Source: Alphaproteobacteria bacterium (GTDB taxonomy: Bacteria > Pseudomonadota > Alphaproteobacteria > CAAHEQ01 > UBA3637). From it: a DNA stretch of 16,192 nucleotides. Position 1 is the stretch's first letter. Each line of letters opens with the position of its first letter. The DNA lies in the NCBI GenBank assembly GCA_017513365.1, contig JAFXFY010000245.1, forward strand, positions 1 through 16,192. The letters run 5' to 3'. Positions 7,425 through 14,623 of the stretch are shown piece by piece. The position numbers and the translations under genes are program-made. A model generated the notes under the pieces. That model saw only the letters and a list, made by a program, of their open reading frames with translations. It was not told the DNA's origin and did no database searches.

Positions 7425-7455
7425 ACGGCCGATATTTTATCGGCCGTTATTTTTA
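7425..7455 (+). terminator. Rho-independent terminator after the glycosyltransferase gene
   Basis: ACGGCCGAT and ATCGGCCGT form a perfect 9-base-pair stem around ATTTT, followed by TATTTTTATT. It ends the FYDLN-yqgE-glycosyltransferase unit and implies that the recombinase gene needs its own promoter. Confidence 0.85.
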
Positions 7456-7490
7456 TTCTCGTGTCGTTTTTATATACTTTAGATTGTTTT

Positions 7491-7521
7491 TCGTTCGGTC
7501 AGCATTCCGAACGATATTTTT
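7491..7521 (+). terminator. Second hairpin with T-run, upstream of the recombinase
   Basis: TCGTTCGG pairs with CCGAACGA (8 base pairs) around an 8-base loop, followed by TATTTTTT. It lies 30 bases before the recombinase start, between that gene and any promoter further left. It may be an attenuator or a tandem terminator, and an A-rich flank on the opposite strand makes a bidirectional role possible. A TATACT at 7473-7478 could be a -10 upstream of it. Confidence 0.5.
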
Positions 7522-7550
7522 TGACAATTTTAAATATGGAAGGAATTTAA

Positions 7551-8147
7551 ATGATATACGGATATATTCGTGTCAGCACAGACAAACAAACAACTGAAAA
7601 TCAAGCCTTTGAAATTAATTGTTTTTCAAAAAAGAATAAAATACGAGTAGACAAATGGATAAAGGAAACAATTTCTGGGACCAGTGCTTTAGATAAACGA
7701 AAACTGGGGCATTTACTTAAAAATATGCAACCGGAAGATATTTTATTAACAACGGAACTGTCTCGGTTAGGACGTAATCTATTGCAAGTCATGAGCATTT
7801 TGAATTATTGCTTAAATAACGACATTCAAGTATGGACCATTAAAGACGGGTATAAATTGGGGTCAGATATTCAATCTAAAGTATTGGCTTTTGCTTTTGG
7901 GTTATCGGCCGAAATTGAACGCAATTTAATTTCTCAACGCACGCGTGAAAGCTTAGCCCGATTAAAATCAGAAGGTAAAAGATTAGGACGCCCCAATGGG
8001 CACAGCTTAAAATCTTTGGAAAAATGGAAAAACCATCAAGAACGCATACACAACCTGTTAAAAATGGGCGTGCCAAAACGACAAATCTGTATTTCATTGG
8101 GTATCAGCGAAACAACTTTGTACCGATTTATTCAACGGCAATTGTAG
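7551..8147 (+). CDS. Serine recombinase, Mpi-like DNA invertase
   Basis: Small serine recombinase of 198 residues that should cut and rejoin DNA at paired sites through a covalent phosphoserine link. It begins MIYGYIRVSTDKQTTENQ, very like the Mpi master invertases of Bacteroides. Ser9 is the nucleophile; SRLGRN (71-76) supplies the catalytic arginines Arg72 and Arg75. The long dimer helix carries SAEIERNLISQRTRESL (119-135), followed by GKRLGRPNG. Residues 155-198 form a helix-turn-helix that reads the site (GVPKRQICISLGISETTLYRF). Length and layout fit Hin/Gin/Mpi-type invertases and small resolvases; resolvases usually start MR(L/I)GYxRVS, so the invertase reading is favoured but not proven. 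The ribosome site is GGAAGGAATTTAA. The best candidate target in the window is the inverted repeat pair at 2361-2553. A stand-alone resolvase left by a mobile element is the alternative. Confidence 0.88.
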   Translation: MIYGYIRVSTDKQTTENQAFEINCFSKKNKIRVDKWIKETISGTSALDKRKLGHLLKNMQPEDILLTTELSRLGRNLLQVMSILNYCLNNDIQVWTIKDGYKLGSDIQSKVLAFAFGLSAEIERNLISQRTRESLARLKSEGKRLGRPNGHSLKSLEKWKNHQERIHNLLKMGVPKRQICISLGISETTLYRFIQRQL

Positions 8148-8174
8148 TAAAATCTCCTTGCCTCTACATAATTA

Positions 8175-8205
8175 TTCTCAGGCGAGCAAAGCAAGATCCG
8201 GAGAA
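8175..8205. repeat. Short REP-like hairpin
   Basis: TTCTCAGG (8175-8182) pairs imperfectly with CCGGAGAA (8198-8205) around a GA-rich loop. It lies 28 bases past the recombinase stop and shares a CTCCGG/CCGGAG core with the next repeat. It resembles the dispersed palindromes seen in many bacterial genomes; I cannot check copy number here. Confidence 0.45.
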
Positions 8206-8228
8206 CCCATAATGATTTATTTCTGAAT

Positions 8229-8302
8229 GGATCCTCCGGTGGAGTCGGAGTATGACAGAAAGGGATAAATTGTCATTCTGACCTCCGAGCCGGAATCTAG
8301 AG
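8229..8302. repeat. Imperfect palindromic repeat (REP/MITE-like)
   Basis: A long hairpin in three paired blocks: TCCGG (8235-8239) with CCGGA (8290-8294), TCGGAG (8245-8250) with CTCCGA (8283-8288), and ATGACA (8252-8257) with TGTCAT (8271-8276), around an A/G-rich loop. The TGTCATTCTGA and GCCGGAATC stretches resemble dispersed palindromic elements of other alphaproteobacteria (inference). It is GC-richer than its surroundings. Confidence 0.55.
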
Positions 8303-8403
8303 CAATAATACAGCCTAAACAACAAAAAATCATAAAAAACAGCATTCATTAACCGGCTGTTAATAAATAAGTGCATTTTTTTCAAAAAAATGTAAAATAA
8401 TCC

Positions 8404-8432
8404 TTGTCAAGCGTCAAAAAGTTTGCTAACGT
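8404..8432 (+). promoter_or_regulatory. Candidate promoter of the prepilin gene
   Basis: TTGTCA (8404-8409), a 17-base spacer and TAACGT (8427-8432). An A/T-rich palindrome (8374-8392) lies just upstream and could act as an UP-type element. If used, the transcript would carry a leader of about 190 bases. The -10 is a poor match. Confidence 0.4.
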
Positions 8433-8582
8433 CAAAAACGAAAGTACCGCTTTAAGGTATTTTTACGGAGTTGAAAAACTTTGTTTGTCGGGTGCGTCTT
8501 AATCATTACTGACAAAATGGTGGTTAAGAATTTTGGATCTAAAAGAACCTAAAGCCATCCGTCAATCGGTTTGATCTTCGTC

Positions 8583-8615
8583 TTACCTTAGGGTAGGTAA
8601 CGTTGTTATAACAAG
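8583..8615 (+). promoter_or_regulatory. Stem and palindrome in the prepilin leader
   Basis: TTACCT (8583-8588) pairs with AGGTAA (8595-8600) around TAGGGT. Right after it, TTGTTATAACAA (8604-8615) is a perfect 12-base palindrome ending just before the AGAAAGGA ribosome site. It could be an operator or a structure affecting ribosome access. No known riboswitch class is recognised. Confidence 0.35.
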
Positions 8616-8628
8616 AAAGGAATTAAAT

Positions 8629-9024
8629 ATGACAAAATTAAATCAAGAATCCGGCCGTTCAATGGTCGAAATGTTAGGTGTATTGGCTATTATTGGTGTA
8701 TTGTCCATCGGTGGTATCGCTGGTTATACAATGGCTATGAACCGTTACAAAGCAAATGAATTGTTGAACGCTGCTTCTATGTTGAATGTTGTGGCTATGT
8801 CTCAAAACGAAGGCAATGGTGTTACAACCGGTTCCTATAGCAGTTTAGTTGCTTCTTCTCCATCTGCAATTGGTGGTGTTAGTGTTGCAAGCATTACTGT
8901 AACAGCTAGAAATACAGTTAAAGTAGCTACAGGTGATTCCGCTGTTTGTAGTGCAATGGCCAACATTGGTGGTTCTAAAGTAACTTGTTCTGGCACAGAC
9001 GCTACAATTAACTTTGCTAGCTAA
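8629..9024 (+). CDS. Type IV prepilin-like protein
   Basis: A 131-residue pilin or pseudopilin. The leader ends at Gly9, followed by RSMVE with Glu14 at +5 of the mature form. The hydrophobic helix MLGVLAIIGVLSIGGIAGYT follows, then AMNRYKANELLNAA, nearly the same as in the cysteine-rich protein at 495-2336. The rest is a small domain rich in Ser, Gly, Thr and Val, with two cysteines (Cys107, Cys120) that could close a C-terminal disulfide loop as in type IV pilins. Mature Arg1 in place of the usual Phe or Met is unusual. The start has a strong AAGAAAGGAATTAAAT ribosome site. A long leader and a strong terminator frame it as a single-gene unit, which fits an abundant structural subunit. No assembly genes are in the window. 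Confidence 0.85.
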   Translation: MTKLNQESGRSMVEMLGVLAIIGVLSIGGIAGYTMAMNRYKANELLNAASMLNVVAMSQNEGNGVTTGSYSSLVASSPSAIGGVSVASITVTARNTVKVATGDSAVCSAMANIGGSKVTCSGTDATINFAS

Positions 9025-9064
9025 TAGCCATTTTGTGAATATTTAAATATTTACAGTATGAAAA

Positions 9065-9097
9065 ATGTCCCTTACCAATTGGTGAGGGATGTTTTTT
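9065..9097 (+). terminator. Rho-independent terminator of the prepilin gene
   Basis: ATGTCCCTTACC pairs with GGTGAGGGATGT (12 base pairs including three G-U) around AATT, followed by a T run. It lies about 40 bases after the stop. Confidence 0.88.
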
Positions 9098-9170
9098 ATG
9101 GTAAGTAACCCATTGCATCATATATTTATTTTTTTGTCATCCTTAGATTTAACCCAAGGAGCAAAAGCAA

Positions 9171-9192
9171 TAAAAACTTATGCCACAGGCAT
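9171..9192 (-). terminator. Possible terminator of dnaB
   Basis: On the minus strand, ATGCC-TGT-GGCAT (9180-9192) is followed by AAGTTTTTA. It lies about 18 bases past the dnaB stop. The stem is short, so this is a weak candidate. Confidence 0.4.
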
Positions 9193-9209
9193 TTTGGCTT
9201 ACATCTAAC

Positions 9210-10679
9210 CTAATTCAATCCTGGGTATTCATTACGTTCCAAATCACTGAAACGACCGAATTCGCCATTAAAGTATAGCTTAATATTATCTACCGGACCA
9301 TGACGGTTTTTGGCGATAATGGCTTCGGCTTGGTTGGCTAAATCAATTTTCTTTTGTTCCCATTCGGCTACCCGAAGTGCAAATTTATCATCCGTTTCAT
9401 TGATGCGTTTGGTTGGTGTTTCGTTTTGCAAATAATAAATTTCACGGAACACGAACATAACGATATCGGCATCTTGTTCAATAGACCCGGATTCACGCAA
9501 ATCGGACAACATCGGGCGTTTGTTATCCCGTTGTTCCACTGAACGAGACAATTGCGACAATATCAAAACCGGCACATCTAATTCCTTAGCCATCATTTTT
9601 AAATGACGTGTCATTTCGGATAATTCTTGCACACGGTTTTCACTGCGACCACTGCCGGTAATCAATTGCACATAGTCAATTACAATCAAGCCTAACCCTT
9701 TATCCTTATCCCGTTTCAAACGACGGGCACGATTTAAAATCGCATTAACGGTTACCCCCGGCGTATCATCCACATACAATGGTACTTTGCTGAGCAACGA
9801 AACAGCCGCCGCCAATTCATCAAATTGTTCGCCGGTTAATTCCCCAGTGCGCATTTTTTGCCCCGAAACACTGGCCTTAGACGACAAAATACGAGTCGCC
9901 AATTGTTCGGCAGACATTTCCAATGAGAAAAAAGCCACCGATTTTTTTTCGGCCCCCGGCTTTTTGTTTTCTTCTTCAAACCGAACGGCGGCATTAAAAG
10001 CCATCGTCATAGCCAAAGCTGTTTTACCCATTGCCGGACGACCGGCCAACACCAACAAATCGGAATTGTGCAGACCACCAAATAATTTATCCATCGCCGT
10101 CAACCCCGTTGACACACCGGAAATACCATCTGTCGCTTGCATCGCTTTTTCAATGGTTTTCAGCGATTCGCCCAAAGCAACATTTAATTGTTTGGGACCC
10201 CCTTGCAATTCGCCTTCGGTCGCAATACGGTATAATTTCTTTTCGGCGTTTTCAACTTGGGTAATCGCCTCGTCATCTAAATTAATCGTATAGGCATCAT
10301 TAACGATATCATTCCCAAGAGCAATCATTTGACGGCGAATATGACGATCCAAAATTTGACGACCATAATCGGCCACATTAATAATCGTACCGGACGCCGC
10401 TGCCAATTTCATTAAATAAGAAGACCCACCGACATCCTTAAGGCTTTCATCATTATCAAAAACCGCTTTCAACGTAATCGGATCGGCGATTCGGCCATGT
10501 TCAATATACCGTCTGGCCGCTTCATAAATTTTGCTGTGCGCCAAGGTCGCAAAATGTTCCGGCTTTAAAAATTCCGATACCTTTTCCAATGCTTTATTAT
10601 TGGACAAAATCGCCCCAAGAAGGGCTTGTTCGGCTTCAATATTTTGAGGAGGAATGCGTAAATTTTCTGTATTTTCCAT
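9210..10679 (-). CDS. dnaB: Replicative DNA helicase DnaB
   Basis: Hexameric 5'-3' helicase that unwinds DNA at the replication fork. The 489-residue protein has the DnaB N-terminal helical domain (about 8-110; PPQNIEAEQALLGAIL) and a RecA-type ATPase domain from about 185. Walker A is GRPAMGKT (213-220), followed by FFSLEMS (250-256), Walker B LIVIDYVQL (331-339), SQLSR (375-379), and the arginine-finger region IIAKNRHGP (454-462). Length is normal for the family. There is a lysine/glutamate-rich insert near 235-246 (EENKKPGAEKKS). The gene is divergent from the von Willebrand A gene and convergent with the prepilin gene. No intein or truncation is seen. Confidence 0.97.
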   Translation of the reverse strand: MENTENLRIPPQNIEAEQALLGAILSNNKALEKVSEFLKPEHFATLAHSKIYEAARRYIEHGRIADPITLKAVFDNDESLKDVGGSSYLMKLAAASGTIINVADYGRQILDRHIRRQMIALGNDIVNDAYTINLDDEAITQVENAEKKLYRIATEGELQGGPKQLNVALGESLKTIEKAMQATDGISGVSTGLTAMDKLFGGLHNSDLLVLAGRPAMGKTALAMTMAFNAAVRFEEENKKPGAEKKSVAFFSLEMSAEQLATRILSSKASVSGQKMRTGELTGEQFDELAAAVSLLSKVPLYVDDTPGVTVNAILNRARRLKRDKDKGLGLIVIDYVQLITGSGRSENRVQELSEMTRHLKMMAKELDVPVLILSQLSRSVEQRDNKRPMLSDLRESGSIEQDADIVMFVFREIYYLQNETPTKRINETDDKFALRVAEWEQKKIDLANQAEAIIAKNRHGPVDNIKLYFNGEFGRFSDLERNEYPGLN

Positions 10680-10777
10680 ATGCTTTATCCGATATTAGGG
10701 GGCCTTTTTATTCGCCCAAGGGTTAATTTTTTCTTAACATACACCATTTTTTATAAAAAGGGAAGAAGATTTTATAT

Positions 10778-10806
10778 TTTATCCAACCTTACACACAATT
10801 TTTCAA
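10778..10806 (-). promoter_or_regulatory. Candidate promoter of dnaB
   Basis: On the minus strand, TTGAAA (10801-10806), 17 bases, then GATAAA (10778-10783). It would leave a leader of about 90 bases before dnaB. The shared 272-base divergent gap is strongly AT-rich, so chance matches are likely. Confidence 0.3.
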
Positions 10807-10951
10807 ATATTTCATAATAAAATTTAAAAACAATACATTGATTTTATGTTCTTTTCATACCCACCCCCCTTTTTTTTCACTTGCAATTGTTATTATTTTA
10901 TGCCACAAGACTATTATCGGATTAACGCGATAATTTTTATAGGAGTATATT

Positions 10952-12826
10952 ATGAAGAAAACAAAAACAACTCAACCAATTCAGGAAAAAACTATTCCTG
11001 TTATCGGTCCCAAACACCAACTCAGCCGAAAAATATTTTCAATACTGGCTTGGTTATTTTTTATTGCCGGAATCGGGACTCTTTCCCTTGCTACAATGGA
11101 TTTTGCTCTCACAACATTTTTGAATGCTCTCCCCTTTGTTTTTATTTTAGGTAGTGGATTAATGATTATGATGCTTATCGCGGTCTTGTTTAAGGCGTGC
11201 CGAAAGGTGTCTTTATTTTTAGTATTCATCACCCTCACTTTGGTCGTCTTTGGCCGTATCGTGGTTGACTACATCGCACGTCCTGAATCTGCAAATGCTG
11301 ATAATATTGGTGTGTTCGCTGATACATTGTATGATGGCGGTGGGTCTACATCAGATTTTTTTTGGGCTGTAGCTCGTTCATCGGCCGAAAATAGTATTGC
11401 GGCAAGGCCAGATGATAAATACGAACATACGGAAGAAAATTCGGTCAAAATTACAAAATCCGAACCGGTTTCTACGTTCAGTATTGATGTGGATACGGCC
11501 TCATACACAAATGTGCGTTCTTATTTAGAAAATGGGTATATGCCGCCTAAAGATGCCGTTCGTATTGAAGAATTAATTAACTATTTTCCATACGATTATG
11601 CTTTACCGAAAACAAAAGAGCAACCATTTGCCATTCATACAACACTCACCGAAGCACCTTGGAAAAAGGGCAATAAGTTGTTGCATATCGGCATCAAAGG
11701 ATATGATATTGTGGAAGAAAACAAAAAACCGCTTAATTTGGTTTTATTAATTGATACATCCGGCTCTATGTATGGAGAAGACAGATTAGGATTATTACAA
11801 AAAGGTTTCTTAATGTTGGTTGATGAATTAACCGAACAAGATACAATTTCCATTGTTACTTATTCTGGAGATTCTCGTGTCGCCTTAGAACCGACAAAAG
11901 GCAATAAAAAAACCAAAATTCGGGCAGCTATTAACTCATTAAGTGCCGGCGGTAGCACTTGGGGAGCCGGTGGTATGAAAACTGCCTATGAACTGGCCAA
12001 GGACAACTTTGATAAAAATGCCATCAACCGCATTTTAATGGGAACAGATGGAGACTTCAACGTTGGTGCAACAGATGATATGAGTTTAAAAGACTTTGTC
12101 GCCAAACGCCGTGAAGATGGCATTTACTTGTCCATTTTATCAGTCGGCAGAGGTAATTACAACGACTCTTTAATGCAACGTATTGCTCAAGCCGGCAATG
12201 GTATTGCCTACTATTTAGATTCTGTAAAAGAAGCACGCCGTGTTTTGCTCACAGATATCAACAAAACATTGTTCCCGATTGCTAACGATGTTAAAATCCA
12301 AGTAGAATTCAATCCGGCAAAAGTGGCTGAATACCGCTTAATCGGATATGAAACACGTTTACTCAATCGTGAAGATTTTAACAATGATCAAGTAGATGCC
12401 GGTGAAATCGGTTCTGGACATTCTGTGACGGCTATTTATGAATTAACACCGACTGACAGTGCCAATCGATTGACGGAAGATTTACGTTATGGCACAAAAA
12501 CGACCGATAATACGAACGTATCCAATGAAACGGCTTTTGTGCGTGTCAGATATAAATTACCGGAAGAAAAAGAATCAAAACTGATTGAACAGCCGGTAAT
12601 TGATGAAATCGCATTATCAGAAACATCCGACGATGTACGTTTTTCAATCGCCGTTGCCGGCTTTGGTCAAAACTTAAAAGACAGTAAGTTCCGTGGTGAT
12701 TGGTCCTATGATGCCGTCAAAAAACTGGCAAAATCTGCCAGAGGCGATGATGATAACGGTTATCGTGGTGAATTTATCGGATTAATTAATTCGGCCAAAT
12801 CCGCAAAAACCGAACAAGGTTTCTAA
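10952..12826 (+). CDS. YfbK-like von Willebrand factor A domain protein
   Basis: Membrane-anchored protein of 624 residues with a large, probably extracytoplasmic, metal-dependent adhesion-type domain; exact role unknown. Three hydrophobic segments (about 27-48, 54-80, 86-107) replace the lipoprotein signal common in YfbK relatives. Next comes the vWA N-terminal region (FSIDVDTASYTNVRSYLENG; RIEELINYFPYDY). The vWA domain follows from about 260, with MIDAS residues DTSGS (268-272), Thr336 in the GGSTWG loop and Asp366 in MGTDGDF. The C-terminal DUF3520-type domain (about 445-615) holds YRLIGYETRLLNREDFNND and the DVRFSIAVAGFGQNLKDSKF stretch. The ribosome site is AGGAG. It is a single-gene unit ending at a clear terminator. 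All metal-site residues appear intact. Confidence 0.88.
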   Translation: MKKTKTTQPIQEKTIPVIGPKHQLSRKIFSILAWLFFIAGIGTLSLATMDFALTTFLNALPFVFILGSGLMIMMLIAVLFKACRKVSLFLVFITLTLVVFGRIVVDYIARPESANADNIGVFADTLYDGGGSTSDFFWAVARSSAENSIAARPDDKYEHTEENSVKITKSEPVSTFSIDVDTASYTNVRSYLENGYMPPKDAVRIEELINYFPYDYALPKTKEQPFAIHTTLTEAPWKKGNKLLHIGIKGYDIVEENKKPLNLVLLIDTSGSMYGEDRLGLLQKGFLMLVDELTEQDTISIVTYSGDSRVALEPTKGNKKTKIRAAINSLSAGGSTWGAGGMKTAYELAKDNFDKNAINRILMGTDGDFNVGATDDMSLKDFVAKRREDGIYLSILSVGRGNYNDSLMQRIAQAGNGIAYYLDSVKEARRVLLTDINKTLFPIANDVKIQVEFNPAKVAEYRLIGYETRLLNREDFNNDQVDAGEIGSGHSVTAIYELTPTDSANRLTEDLRYGTKTTDNTNVSNETAFVRVRYKLPEEKESKLIEQPVIDEIALSETSDDVRFSIAVAGFGQNLKDSKFRGDWSYDAVKKLAKSARGDDDNGYRGEFIGLINSAKSAKTEQGF

Positions 12827-12851
12827 GGACTTAGGTCATTGTTATACGACC

Positions 12852-12882
12852 CCCTCACTTTTTCAAGTGAGGGAGTTTTTTT
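12852..12882 (+). terminator. Rho-independent terminator after the vWA gene
   Basis: CCCTCACTT and AAGTGAGGG form a perfect 9-base-pair stem around TTTC, followed by AG and seven T residues. It separates the vWA gene from the ruvA operon. Confidence 0.9.
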
Positions 12883-12895
12883 CATTAAAAAACGA

Positions 12896-12924
12896 TTGCA
12901 ATTTTTGCCATTTTGGGTTAGCAT
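12896..12924 (+). promoter_or_regulatory. Candidate promoter of the ruvAB operon
   Basis: TTGCAA (12896-12901), 17 bases, then TAGCAT (12919-12924), about 53 bases before ruvA and directly after the vWA terminator. No LexA-type operator is apparent. Confidence 0.4.
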
Positions 12925-12977
12925 AAGAACAAAATAAAAACAAATTTTAAAACCATTTGATTTAAAAGGTAAAAAAT

Positions 12978-13598
12978 ATGATAGGTTCTTTATCGGGATT
13001 GGTGGACGGTATTTTTGACGGCTACATTATTTTGGATGTCGGCGGCGTGGGATATCGTGTGTTTTGTTCATCCAAAACCGTGGCAAAATTATCGGGTGTA
13101 GGACAAGCCGCCAAATTATTAATTGAAACACAAGTGCGTGAAGATCACATCCATTTATTCGGATTCGCCGATAGCATGGAAAAACAAGCCTTTGAGCTTA
13201 TCACAACGGTGCAAGGTGTGGGGGCAAAGGTAGCACTGGCTATTTTATCGGCTTTATCGGCCAGTGATTTACAAATGGCCATTATGACCGGTGATGCCAA
13301 AGCTATTACTCGGGCAAACGGTGTTGGGCCAAAACTGGCCAGCCGTATCGTAGCGGAATTAAAAGGTAAAACGGGAACGCTTGGCACCAATGAAACAATG
13401 GTTGTTTTACAAAATACCGGTGGAAATAGTGCTACAAACGGGGCGATGGACGAAGCCATTTCCGCTTTGGTCAATTTAGGATACGGCAAATCAGAGGCCG
13501 GTATGACAGTAGCGTCCATTATGCGTCAAAATCCGGAAATTAAAACGGCAGAACTCATCCGTCTGTCCTTAAAAGAAATCGGTAAAGGAGCATTCTAA
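12978..13598 (+). CDS. ruvA: Holliday junction helicase subunit RuvA
   Basis: RuvA binds four-way DNA junctions as a tetramer and loads RuvB for branch migration in recombinational repair. The 206-residue protein has the N-terminal OB fold (MIGSLSGLVDG; VGGVGYRV; HLFGFAD), two helix-hairpin-helix motifs (VQGVGAKVALAIL at 78-90 and ANGVGPKLASRIVAELK at 113-129), a flexible linker around 130-155, and domain III (about 155-203), which contacts RuvB. The start follows AAAAGGTAAAAAAT. Its stop codon overlaps the ruvB start by one base (TAATG). ruvC, commonly just upstream in alphaproteobacteria, is not here; the vWA gene occupies that place. Confidence 0.96.
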   Translation: MIGSLSGLVDGIFDGYIILDVGGVGYRVFCSSKTVAKLSGVGQAAKLLIETQVREDHIHLFGFADSMEKQAFELITTVQGVGAKVALAILSALSASDLQMAIMTGDAKAITRANGVGPKLASRIVAELKGKTGTLGTNETMVVLQNTGGNSATNGAMDEAISALVNLGYGKSEAGMTVASIMRQNPEIKTAELIRLSLKEIGKGAF

Positions 13599-14623
13599 TG
13601 GCTGAAGAAAGATTAATTACCCCTCAAAAAATTGCCGGTGATGAAGAACTCTATACTGGGCTTCGACCGCAATCGTTAGACGAATTTGTCGGACAAAAAT
13701 TGCTCTGTGAAAATTTGCGAGTGTTCATTGAAGCCAGCAAAAAACGGGGCGATGCGTTAGACCACACATTGTTGTACGGCCCTCCGGGACTGGGTAAAAC
13801 GACATTGGCGCAAATCGTGGCAAAGGAACTGGGGGTCGGGTTCCGTCCGACGTCAGGCCCTATGATTTCCAAAGCCGGAGATTTGGCCGCTATTTTAACA
13901 AATTTAGAACCCAAGGATGTGTTGTTCATTGACGAAATTCATCGTTTAAATCCTACAGTAGAAGAAGTCCTGTATTCCGCTATGGAAGATTTCCAATTGG
14001 ATATTGTCATTGGTGAAGGCCCTGGCGCTAGGTCGGTCAGAATTGATTTGCAACCGTTTACGTTGGTTGGGGCTACGACTCGGTCGGGATTGCTGACGAA
14101 TCCTTTACGAGACCGTTTCGGTATCCCGATGCGATTGGAATTTTATGGTGTTGAAGACCTTGAAAAAATCATTAAACGGGGCGCCCGATTATTACACCTG
14201 AATATGACGGATGAAGGCGCTCATGAAATTGCTAAACGTTCCCGTGGAACACCTCGTATTGCGGGCAGATTGTTGCGACGTGTCCGAGATTTTGCCGGTT
14301 CTAATCCCGTTACAAAAGACATTGCCGATATGGCACTCACACGGTTAGAGGTAGACAAACAAGGCCTTGATTTAATGGACAGACGGTATTTGCGTTGCAT
14401 TGCCGAAAAATATGCCAGTGGTCCTGTGGGGATTGATACGCTGGCTGCCGCCCTATCCGAAGAACGTGATACAATTGAAGAGGTCATTGAACCATACTTA
14501 ATGCAACAAGGGCTTGTCATGCGTACGCCTCGTGGACGTATGCTGTCGGCCATAGGTTTTAAACATTTGGGATTAAAAGCTCCTCAAAACACTCTGCAAC
14601 CCGACTTATTGGAGGATTTGTAA
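13598..14623 (+). CDS. ruvB: Holliday junction branch migration ATPase RuvB
   Basis: AAA+ motor that pulls DNA through the RuvA-bound Holliday junction. The 341-residue protein has all the expected motifs: YTGLRPQSLDEFVGQ, Walker A GPPGLGKTT (61-69), Walker B FIDEIH (110-115), the RuvA-contact hairpin around GEGPGARSVRID (139-150), sensor 1 GATTR (158-162), the arginine finger in LRDRFG (170-175), sensor 2 in GTPRIAGRLLRRVRDF, and a C-terminal winged helix ending with TPRGRML. Length is normal. It overlaps the stop of ruvA and the start of the next gene by one base each (TAATG), so all three are probably translationally coupled. Confidence 0.98.
   Translation: MAEERLITPQKIAGDEELYTGLRPQSLDEFVGQKLLCENLRVFIEASKKRGDALDHTLLYGPPGLGKTTLAQIVAKELGVGFRPTSGPMISKAGDLAAILTNLEPKDVLFIDEIHRLNPTVEEVLYSAMEDFQLDIVIGEGPGARSVRIDLQPFTLVGATTRSGLLTNPLRDRFGIPMRLEFYGVEDLEKIIKRGARLLHLNMTDEGAHEIAKRSRGTPRIAGRLLRRVRDFAGSNPVTKDIADMALTRLEVDKQGLDLMDRRYLRCIAEKYASGPVGIDTLAAALSEERDTIEEVIEPYLMQQGLVMRTPRGRMLSAIGFKHLGLKAPQNTLQPDLLEDL

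Larger units (their letters stand above)
8148..8628. other. Gene-free region with REP-like hairpins and a long pilin leader
   Basis: I find no convincing gene in these 481 bases. The left third holds two hairpin repeats (8175-8205 and 8229-8302). A short hairpin follows, with AACAGC at 8338-8343 pairing GCTGTT at 8356-8361, and then an A/T palindrome at 8374-8392. The right part (about 8404-8628) holds a candidate promoter and a leader of about 190 bases for the pilin gene, itself with several small stems. Confidence 0.7.

Noticed and set aside
8164..8385. 73-residue minus-strand ORF in the gene-free region
   Set aside because: It runs through the palindromic repeats, has no ribosome site and encodes no recognisable pattern.
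8404..8628. c-di-GMP (GEMM) riboswitch upstream of the pilin gene
   Set aside because: Attractive by context, but I could not find the conserved GEMM sequence elements.
14234..14243. Another AAACGTTCC match, within ruvB
   Set aside because: Only the short core matches, with no dyad arms and no inverted partner; it is within conserved coding sequence.
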